A stretch of DNA of 39,301 nucleotides from Sporomusa acidovorans (GTDB lineage: Bacteria; Bacillota; Negativicutes; Sporomusales; Sporomusaceae). Where the stretch lies: positions 1 to 39,301 of the forward strand of contig NZ_FNAM01000048.1 in the NCBI RefSeq assembly GCF_900101845.1. The letters are read 5' to 3'. The first letter of the stretch is position 1, and every line of letters starts with the position of its first letter. The notes beneath the pieces were generated by a model. That model did not search any database. It had not been told where the DNA came from and worked only from the letters and a program-made list of their open reading frames with translations. The position numbers and the translations under genes are program-made. This document shows, one piece after another, positions 8,145 through 14,102 of this stretch.

Positions 8145-8200
8145 CTAGGAAAACAAAGTCTTGGCAGGCAGGGATAACCTGCTAGGATAAAGACTGAAAA
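8145..8200 (+). other. Structured 5' leader element of unknown class
   Basis: Within the leader, AGTCTT pairs with AAGACT and the inner GCAGG pairs with CCTGC (about 8149-8195), enclosing conserved-looking loops. It does not match riboswitch classes I can recall (FMN, TPP, cobalamin, lysine, c-di-GMP, guanidine, ZTP). No terminator is seen before the gene. Treated as a candidate regulatory RNA only. Confidence 0.35.
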
Positions 8201-8279
8201 TTCCGGCAAGAGGAGGTGAATTCGTCTGTTTGCCTAAGATCCCATCAGTTAAATCAATTTAAAAAAGGAGGATTTTATT

Positions 8280-9440
8280 GTGATGAAAAAATCGTATGGG
8301 TATTTTATGCCTCCGGTAACCGTTATGGGTGTTGGCTGTTTGGAAGACATTGCCGATTATATTAAGCCTATGGGCTTCAAGAAAGCTCTGATCGTCAGTG
8401 ATGCCGTTCTCGTCAAAATCAATCTGATTAGTAAGCTCACTGATGTACTGGATAAGATTGCTGTGGATTATGTCATTTTTGACGGTGTTCAGCCAAACCC
8501 AACGGTTAGTAATGTCAATACCGGCCTGGATATGCTCAAAGAAAATCACTGTGATTTTGTCATATCTTTCGGTGGCGGTTCACCCCACGACTGTGCTAAA
8601 GGCATTGCTCTAGTTGCTGCCAACGGTGGAAAAATCGAAGATTATGAAGGCGTCAACAAGTCGGCTAAACCGCAATTGCCTTTGATTGCAGTAAATACTA
8701 CGTCCGGTACTGCCAGTCAAATGACCCGCTTTGGCGTTATTACAGATGAAATCAGACACGTTAAAATGGTAATTGTCGACTGGCACACAACGGCTATTAT
8801 CGCTGTTGATGACGCCGATTTGATGGTTGCTATGCCGCCTTCCCTTACCGCCGCAACTGGTATGGATGCTTTGACGCATGCAGTAGAAGCGTATGTATCC
8901 ACTATTGCTACCCCGGTTACTGATTGTGCGGCGATAAAGGCCATCGAACTGATTGCCGGTTACCTCCGAAGAGCTGTTACTGACGGTAATGATATCGAAG
9001 CCAGAGAAATGATGACCTATGCTGAGTATCTTGCCGGTATTGCTTTCAACAATGCCAGCCTGGGATACGTACACGCCATGGCCCATCAACTTGGCGGGTT
9101 CTATGATTTGCCCCATGGTGTTTGCAATGCTATCCTGTTACCCGCGGTTCAGGACTATAACGCCAAAGTTGTTCCGGAGAGATTTGTGGCTATTGCCAAG
9201 GCAATGGGCGAAGAGGTTACCGGCCTTACTCCTGCCAAAGCTGCCGCAGCGGCACTTTCCGCTATCCGGAAACTTTCCGCCGATATTGGCATTCCCGGCG
9301 GCCTGAGAGAATTGAAGGGGTTCAATGAAAAGGACATCCCGACACTGGCCACCAATGCGCTTAAAGATGCTTGCTGCCTTACAAATCCAAAACAAGCGAC
9401 CCAGGCAGAAATTGAAGGCATCTATAAAGCAGCTATATAA
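8280..9440 (+). CDS. Iron-containing alcohol dehydrogenase
   Basis: A 386-residue group III (iron-dependent) alcohol dehydrogenase, which interconverts a primary alcohol and an aldehyde with NAD(P)H. The nucleotide-binding segment FGGGSPHDCAKG lies at about 97-108. The metal ligands are visible as Asp and His in GMDALTHAVEAY (about 196 and 200) and the histidines of HAMAHQLGGFYDLPHG (about 265-279). The length is normal for the family, near YiaY, AdhB and 1,3-propanediol dehydrogenase; the natural substrate is not determined. GGAGG lies eight bases before GTG at 8280 and eleven before ATG at 8283, so either may be used. A sigma-54 promoter at 8066 suggests activator-dependent induction. Confidence 0.93.
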   Translation: MMKKSYGYFMPPVTVMGVGCLEDIADYIKPMGFKKALIVSDAVLVKINLISKLTDVLDKIAVDYVIFDGVQPNPTVSNVNTGLDMLKENHCDFVISFGGGSPHDCAKGIALVAANGGKIEDYEGVNKSAKPQLPLIAVNTTSGTASQMTRFGVITDEIRHVKMVIVDWHTTAIIAVDDADLMVAMPPSLTAATGMDALTHAVEAYVSTIATPVTDCAAIKAIELIAGYLRRAVTDGNDIEAREMMTYAEYLAGIAFNNASLGYVHAMAHQLGGFYDLPHGVCNAILLPAVQDYNAKVVPERFVAIAKAMGEEVTGLTPAKAAAAALSAIRKLSADIGIPGGLRELKGFNEKDIPTLATNALKDACCLTNPKQATQAEIEGIYKAAI

Positions 9441-9610
9441 ACAAATTAAATAATTGTAAAATAATTAAAATTTATTGATCATTACAAATTTATAATAATA
9501 TAAAATTATATTTTTTTAATAATTACAATATTTAAATTATAGTAAAAAAAAAACCAGGCGATGGTATTCGGTTTTTCTGTTAAATGGGGTTGGTTTCTCT
9601 GCATCTGCAA
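9441..9610. other. AT-rich intergenic region, no gene seen
   Basis: Positions 9441-9545 are almost pure A/T. A weak AAAACC/GGTTTT inverted repeat with T-run follows (about 9546-9577) and may end the alcohol dehydrogenase transcript. No convincing promoter was found for the downstream operon; in particular no GG-N10-GC sigma-54 pair. Confidence 0.35.
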
Positions 9611-9636
9611 CATAGGAGGAACTAACCCCTGATTAT

Positions 9637-9711
9637 ATGCGGTGGTTTTCCGGCTGTAATGAATGGCTGGATGCTTTTGATGAAAGATTATGGTGCTGGA
9701 TCGTCAAATAG
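9637..9711 (+). CDS. Possible 24-residue Trp/Cys-rich leader peptide
   Basis: The short frame ATG 9637 to TAG 9711 encodes 24 residues with four Trp and two Cys (starts MRWFSGCNEWLD, ends WCWIVK). An AGGAGG lies at 9614-9619 but about 17 bases before the ATG, too far for normal use, so translation is doubtful. It precedes the hydrogenase-like operon by 39 bp. Confidence 0.25.
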   Translation: MRWFSGCNEWLDAFDERLWCWIVK

Positions 9712-9750
9712 GCAGGGTAACTTGCCATTGTGGATTGCGTGGTGAATTTT

Positions 9751-11091
9751 GTGTCAGATTATTTTCATTCGGTTAAGTTAATAATTGATCGCTGTAAAGG
9801 CTGTGTTAGTTGTATTAAACGGTGTCCTACCGAAGCGATCCGTATCCGGAAAGGTAAGGCGAAGATTACGGAATCCCGTTGCATCGACTGTGGCGAATGT
9901 ATTCGGTGGTGTGCAAACCATGCAAAAACAGCCTTTACCGACAGTTTGGACGATCTAAAGAGCTTTACATATAATGTGGCATTACCGGCGCCGTCACTAT
10001 ATGCCCAGTTTGCGCTCAACATTCCGGTAAGTGCCATTTTACGCGGTCTGTTACGTCTTGGTTTCAATGAAGTATTTGAAGTCGCTCAGGGAGCCGGGAT
10101 TGTTGCGGCAGCTATCCGGGAATACATCAAGCGCAAGGATATCAAACGGCCAGTCATTTCCTCAGCCTGCCCGGCGGTAGTACGCCTTGTCCAGGTAAAA
10201 TTTCCCGAGCTGATCGACCACCTGATTCCTATGGATGCCCCGGCGGAAGTGGCAGCCATGGTAGTCCGGGATAGCTGCAGCCAAAGGCTCAATTTAGCAC
10301 GGGAAGAAATTGGCGTGTGGTTCATTACTCCCTGTCCGGCGAAAATGACGGCTGCCAAACAGCGGTTTGATGCAAAAAACTCCAGCATTACCGGAGCAAT
10401 CGCCATATCCCGGATTTACGGCGATCTTCTCAAGACAGGCCTAACCAGCCCCTGTGATACCAATTTTCGCAAGGCTGCCGCGGAAGATATTGGTTGGGCG
10501 GCAGCCGGCGGTGAAGCTTCTGCAGTAAATGCGGAAAATGCCTTAATTGTCGATGAAATACACGATGTGAGTGTAGTTCTTGATCAAGTCACGCTGGGGA
10601 AACTGAACAAGGTTGATTATATTGAAGCCCTAGCCTGTTCCGGCGGCTGTATCGGGGGACCGCTCACCGTGGAAAATCAATTCGTAGCCAAACATCGCCT
10701 GCAACAAAGGTTGAAAGCAATCAGGAATGAAGACGCCACCCAGGGGGTAACTCCGCTGCCTGTTTATCCTGGCCGAAGCGTCAACTCGCGGCGGCCAACC
10801 GAACCGAGGCTAGTTATGCGCCTTGATGAGGACATGGAGACAGCCTTGCAAAAAGTCCAATTAATAGAAGAAACTTTGAAAAAGTTGCCCGGGCTTGACT
10901 GCGGTTCTTGCGGATCGCCTAATTGCCGGGCATTGGCAGAGGATATTGTCCAGGGTATTGCCAGCGAGACCGACTGTATATTCAAGCTGCGGGAGGGGGT
11001 TTACGCTCTTGCCCAAGCAATGGTTGATCTCGCCGGGAAATTGCCTCCGTCGCTGGAAAAAGAGGATGACGACGGTTACGAAGAACAGTGA
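9751..11091 (+). CDS. HydS-like [FeFe]-hydrogenase homologue (putative sensory/regulatory subunit)
   Basis: A 446-residue protein: two [4Fe-4S] ferredoxin motifs (Cys 15/18/21/25 and 44/47/50/54), an [FeFe]-hydrogenase H-domain, and a C-terminal Fe-S domain (CGSCGSPNC, about 385). The four H-cluster cysteines are kept: SSACP (C140), TPCPAK (C195) and ACSGGC (C296, C300). The catalytic proton-transfer Cys before C140 is Ala139, a substitution known from putative sensory hydrogenases of the HydS type. The PAS domain common in those proteins is absent. Start: the frame is open from GTG 9730, but GTG 9751 has GGTGA before it and begins near family homology (YFHSVKL). First gene of an operon with HndB- and NuoF-like genes; probably hydrogen or redox sensing, or a non-catalytic electron carrier. 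Confidence 0.8.
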   Translation: MSDYFHSVKLIIDRCKGCVSCIKRCPTEAIRIRKGKAKITESRCIDCGECIRWCANHAKTAFTDSLDDLKSFTYNVALPAPSLYAQFALNIPVSAILRGLLRLGFNEVFEVAQGAGIVAAAIREYIKRKDIKRPVISSACPAVVRLVQVKFPELIDHLIPMDAPAEVAAMVVRDSCSQRLNLAREEIGVWFITPCPAKMTAAKQRFDAKNSSITGAIAISRIYGDLLKTGLTSPCDTNFRKAAAEDIGWAAAGGEASAVNAENALIVDEIHDVSVVLDQVTLGKLNKVDYIEALACSGGCIGGPLTVENQFVAKHRLQQRLKAIRNEDATQGVTPLPVYPGRSVNSRRPTEPRLVMRLDEDMETALQKVQLIEETLKKLPGLDCGSCGSPNCRALAEDIVQGIASETDCIFKLREGVYALAQAMVDLAGKLPPSLEKEDDDGYEEQ

Positions 11092-11147
11092 CGCTATGAG
11101 TAAAAAATTAGTTTACATAGAATTCAGCCAGTTTTACGGAGGTGTAA

Positions 11148-11516
11148 ATGGTGAAAACAATGGAAGATTTAAAGTACATGCGTGACCAGTTCAACTCCGA
11201 AACCCACTTGCGTTACGCCGCAAGTACTCAGATTATTGTTGGAATGGGTACCTGTGGAATTGCAGCGGGGGCGAGGGAAGTGATGATTGCTGTTTTAGAT
11301 GAGTTGGCAAGGCGGAGACTACAAGACGTGACGGTGCGTCAGACTGGCTGTATCGGCATGTGTGAACAGGAAGTGCTTGTTGATGTCGTGCGTCCCGGTG
11401 AACCACGCATTACCTATGGTAAGGTACTGGTGACCGATGTGCCCAAAATTATTGGCGAGCATGTAGTTAACGGCCGCATTGTTAAAGAGTTGGCTGTCGC
11501 AAAAATCACGGACTGA
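11148..11516 (+). CDS. HndB-like (2Fe-2S) ferredoxin domain protein
   Basis: A 122-residue protein of the thioredoxin-like [2Fe-2S] ferredoxin fold, closest in style to HndB of NADP-reducing [FeFe] hydrogenases. It has the typical VGMGTCGIAAGAREV segment (about 32-46) and QTGCIGMCEQE (about 64-74). Only three cysteines are in these motifs, where classical NuoE-type proteins have four, as is usual for HndB. GGAGGTG precedes the ATG at 11148. It sits 56 bp after the hydrogenase-like gene and 24 bp before the NuoF-like gene, so all three form one operon and probably one electron-transfer complex. Confidence 0.85.
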   Translation: MVKTMEDLKYMRDQFNSETHLRYAASTQIIVGMGTCGIAAGAREVMIAVLDELARRRLQDVTVRQTGCIGMCEQEVLVDVVRPGEPRITYGKVLVTDVPKIIGEHVVNGRIVKELAVAKITD

Positions 11517-11540
11517 GATGCAAAGAGCGGAGGCGAAACT

Positions 11541-13202
11541 ATGCAATATATCAGAGCGCACGTACTAATTTGCACCGGTACCGGCTGTACTGCAGCAGGT
11601 GCGAAGAAGGTGGCAGCCGCACTGCAAAAGGAACTAGCCCAGAAAGGCCTTGATAACGAGATAAAAATTGTAGAAACCGGCTGCCACGGTCTTTGTGAAG
11701 CCGGGCCGCTGATAATAGTTTATCCTGAAGGCACATTTTATGCGGGGGTTCAGGCAGAAGACGTGCCTGAATTGGTGGACAGCCACCTGTACAAGGGACG
11801 AATTGTTCAGCGTTTGTTGTATAAAGAGCCCGGGACGCATGAGAGTATTCCCAGCTACAGTGATCTCAGTTTTTATAAAAAACAAATGCGCATGGTGCTG
11901 GCCAATTGTGGCTACATCAATCCGGAAGTCATCGAAGAATACGTCGCCAACGGCGGTTACGAGGCATTGGTTAAGGTACTTACCGGTATGTCTCCTGCAG
12001 CTGTTATTGCCGAAATAAAAAAATCCGGTCTGCGCGGCCGCGGGGGCGGCGGTTTTCCCACCGGCATGAAATGGGGATTTACCCATAAAGCAGCCGGTGC
12101 CAAGAAATATGTAGTGTGTAATGCCGATGAAGGAGATCCGGGGGCGTTCATGGATCGCAGCGTGCTGGAGGGTGACCCGCACCGGGTCATTGAAGGTATG
12201 GCTATCTGTGGTTATGCTATTGGTGCTGACGAAGGCTATGTTTACGTACGGGCTGAGTATCCGCTGGCTATCAAGCGACTGAAGATCGCGATCAAGCAAG
12301 CCTCAGACATAGGATTTCTTGGCGCTAACATTTTTGGCTCAAATTTTAATTTTCACCTAAAAATTAAGGAAGGCGCCGGCGCTTTCGTTTGCGGCGAAGA
12401 AACCGCTCTATTAGCGTCCATCGAAGGTAAGCGCGGCATGCCTCGTCCCCGCCCCCCGTTTCCGGCCGTCTCCGGACTATGGGGTAAACCTACTAACATT
12501 AACAACGTAGAGACGTATGCTAATGTACCGCAGATTATTACTAAAGGAGCGGCCTGGTACGCCGGTATCGGCACGGACAAGAGCAAAGGCACCAAGGTAT
12601 TTGCCCTTACCGGCCGGATCAATCACACCGGCCTGGCCGAAGTTCCAATGGGCATCAGCATGCGGGAAATTATCTTTGACATTGGCGGCGGCATCCCGGG
12701 CGGTAAAAAGTTCAAAGCTGTCCAGATCGGTGGACCTTCCGGCGGTTGTTTGCCGGAGCAACTGCTGGATCTTCCTATTGATTACGATTCCCTCATCCAG
12801 GCCGGTGCCATGATGGGTTCCGGCGGTCTGGTAGTAATGGACGAAACCACTTGTATGGTAGACTTGGCGAAATTCTTCCTCGCATTTACCCAGGCCGAAT
12901 CCTGTGGAAAATGCACCCCCTGCCGTGAAGGCACCAAGCGCATGCTGGAAATTCTTACACGTATTACCGAAGGAAACGGCAACGATGGCGATATCGCTCT
13001 CCTGGAGGATATGGCCAGGAACATCAAGAGCACTGCACTTTGCGGTCTGGGCCAGACGGCTCCCAATCCGGTTTTAAGCACGCTGCGTTATTTCCGCTCT
13101 GAATACGAAGCGCATATTTATGACAAACGCTGCCCGGCAGGGGCATGCACTGCGCTGACCAATTTCACTATTACCGAACTCTGCAAAGGCTGTGGTTTGT
13201 GA
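11541..13202 (+). CDS. NuoF/HndC-like NADH-binding flavoprotein, C-terminally truncated
   Basis: A 553-residue flavoprotein: thioredoxin-like [2Fe-2S] domain (1-95; CTGTGC, then ETGCHGLCEAG), the FMN/NADH-binding NuoF core (RGRGGGGFPTGMKW at about 169; CGEETALLASIEGKRG at about 290), an SLBB domain, and the [4Fe-4S] motif ESCGKCTPCREGT (about 453-465) with TALCGLG. Such subunits pass electrons between NAD(P)H and ferredoxin or a hydrogenase. HndC homologues normally end in a two-cluster ferredoxin domain; here the protein stops inside its first motif (CKGCGL then TGA), so about 50 residues are missing. Bases after the stop do not encode the missing part in any frame. GGAGG precedes ATG 11541. 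Core function is probably kept; bifurcating use is uncertain. Confidence 0.88.
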   Translation: MQYIRAHVLICTGTGCTAAGAKKVAAALQKELAQKGLDNEIKIVETGCHGLCEAGPLIIVYPEGTFYAGVQAEDVPELVDSHLYKGRIVQRLLYKEPGTHESIPSYSDLSFYKKQMRMVLANCGYINPEVIEEYVANGGYEALVKVLTGMSPAAVIAEIKKSGLRGRGGGGFPTGMKWGFTHKAAGAKKYVVCNADEGDPGAFMDRSVLEGDPHRVIEGMAICGYAIGADEGYVYVRAEYPLAIKRLKIAIKQASDIGFLGANIFGSNFNFHLKIKEGAGAFVCGEETALLASIEGKRGMPRPRPPFPAVSGLWGKPTNINNVETYANVPQIITKGAAWYAGIGTDKSKGTKVFALTGRINHTGLAEVPMGISMREIIFDIGGGIPGGKKFKAVQIGGPSGGCLPEQLLDLPIDYDSLIQAGAMMGSGGLVVMDETTCMVDLAKFFLAFTQAESCGKCTPCREGTKRMLEILTRITEGNGNDGDIALLEDMARNIKSTALCGLGQTAPNPVLSTLRYFRSEYEAHIYDKRCPAGACTALTNFTITELCKGCGL

Positions 13203-13273
13203 CGAATATTCTTAAGGCAACTTTCACACTCTATAGCTGTGGCAAATAACGGTGCAGGGAGAAGGTGGCGGCT

Positions 13274-13618
13274 ATGAATATTGGTTATGTGAGCATATCA
13301 AAGTATGAACAGAACCCCTATGGTCAGTTGCAGGCATTGCGGCGCTATCATGTGGAACGGATATTCAAAGACAGAATATATGGTAAAGGCGCAGCCCGTC
13401 CGCAACGGATGGCGATGCTTGATTCTGCAGGCCCGGGCGATACCGTCTATATTGAATCGATAAGCCGATTGGCACAAGATACCATAGATTTTCGCAATAT
13501 TATTGAGCGGTTTAAAGCAAAAGAAGTGGGCCTGGTGAGTATCAAGGAAGAGTTTGACACAACTAGTCCGACTGGCAGACTTCTCGCAGTAATATTTGCT
13601 GCTACCCAATTTAAATAG
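13274..13618 (+). CDS. Serine recombinase (resolvase) catalytic domain, truncated
   Basis: A 114-residue protein that covers only the N-terminal resolvase domain of serine recombinases. GYVSISKYEQN keeps the nucleophile position Ser but has Ser where the family has Arg (GYxRVS). SISRLAQDTIDF and TTSPTGRLLAVIFAA are well preserved, then the frame stops at TQFK, just before the long helix and DNA-binding domain. ATG 13274 follows AGGTGG; a GTG at 13265 is the alternative. It is placed 71 bp after the truncated NuoF-like gene and ends at a good terminator. It may be a remnant at a rearrangement junction, or a retained small protein; recombinase activity is unlikely. Confidence 0.72.
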   Translation: MNIGYVSISKYEQNPYGQLQALRRYHVERIFKDRIYGKGAARPQRMAMLDSAGPGDTVYIESISRLAQDTIDFRNIIERFKAKEVGLVSIKEEFDTTSPTGRLLAVIFAATQFK

Positions 13619-13647
13619 CATGAAACGGGGTATCTATTGACTTAAAG

Positions 13648-13676
13648 AGCCAGTCCCTAATGAGCTGGCTTTTTTA
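13648..13676 (+). terminator. Rho-independent terminator of the redox operon
   Basis: AGCCAG (13648-13653) pairs with CTGGCT (13665-13670) across an 11-base loop and is followed by five T. It ends the transcript carrying the hydrogenase-like, HndB-like, NuoF-like and resolvase-fragment genes. Confidence 0.75.
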
Positions 13677-13899
13677 GAGTTTAGCAATGCGGACTGCCTG
13701 GACATTCTTAATAAGTTCCGTGATGTTGGCTGCCGCCACACATTTACCTATTTATGCTAATTTAATAATAATTTAGAAAATATGTAAAATTTTATAAATT
13801 ATAAAAAACAATACGCAGGATAAGGCAATCTGAGCAAGAATATTTATGGTTATATGAATGTTTTTCGAACCGTATTGTTGGCGGAATATCTAACGGTTA
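13677..13899. other. AT-rich intergenic region, promoter region of the riboswitch transcript
   Basis: No gene is visible. The centre (about 13740-13815) is very A/T-rich. The promoter of the riboswitch and activator transcript should lie here, but I cannot single out a -35/-10 pair with confidence. Confidence 0.4.
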
Positions 13900-13993
13900 G
13901 ACTCCGAGCTTATTTGGTCTAAAGGAGACTACGACAAATAGGCCTGAAGGGTTTAGCGGAAAACCGCTGACCCTCCCCTTGCGGAAAGGAGTC
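13900..13993 (+). ncRNA. Moco/Tuco-type riboswitch aptamer (molybdenum or tungsten cofactor)
   Basis: The leader has the hallmarks of the Moco RNA motif as I know it: CTCCGAGC, then GACTACGAC, then AAATAGGCCT. Helices fit: outer stem GACTCC/GGAGTC (13900-13905 with 13988-13993), TATTTG/CAAATA (13911-13916 with 13935-13940), GTCT/AGAC with a five-base loop (13917-13929), and a long hairpin GGGTTTAGCGG/CCGCTGACCC (about 13949-13973). This class senses molybdenum cofactor, and some members probably tungsten cofactor. A terminator follows, and the next gene is a sigma-54 activator. The identification is from memory of the consensus, without a covariance search. Confidence 0.7.
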
Positions 13994-14010
13994 AGTATCC
14001 ATTAGGTGAG

Positions 14011-14049
14011 ACGGATGCTGATTTCTTGGGCATTCCGTTTTCTTTTTTT
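14011..14049 (+). terminator. Riboswitch-controlled terminator
   Basis: ACGGA-TGC (14011-14018) pairs with GCA-T-TCCGT (14030-14038, one bulged T) and runs into TTTTCTTTTTTT. An alternative helix TCAGTATCC/GGATGCTGA (13992-14000 with 14013-14021) would use the terminator's left arm and overlap the last bases of the aptamer's outer stem. Ligand binding would thus favour termination, giving an OFF switch. Confidence 0.7.
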
Positions 14050-14102
14050 AGGACTGAAGACGCGTTAATATCGGAATGATATTAAACTGGAGGTGGGCGA
14101 TT

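Noticed and set aside
9560..9750. Sigma-54 promoter for the redox operon
   Set aside because: Candidate GG and GC pairs are 11 to 13 bases apart, never ten, and flanking bases do not match.
11096..11185. Small ORF between the hydrogenase-like and HndB-like genes
   Set aside because: It overlaps the start and RBS of the HndB-like gene in another frame and has no RBS of its own.
11634..12299. 221-codon minus-strand ORF
   Set aside because: Lies antisense within the NuoF-like gene, without RBS or recognisable domain; a shadow of GC-biased codons.
13198..13203. TGA after CKGCGL as a selenocysteine codon at a Cys position
   Set aside because: The sequence after the TGA does not continue the ferredoxin domain and reaches another stop without further Cys motifs, so it is a true end.
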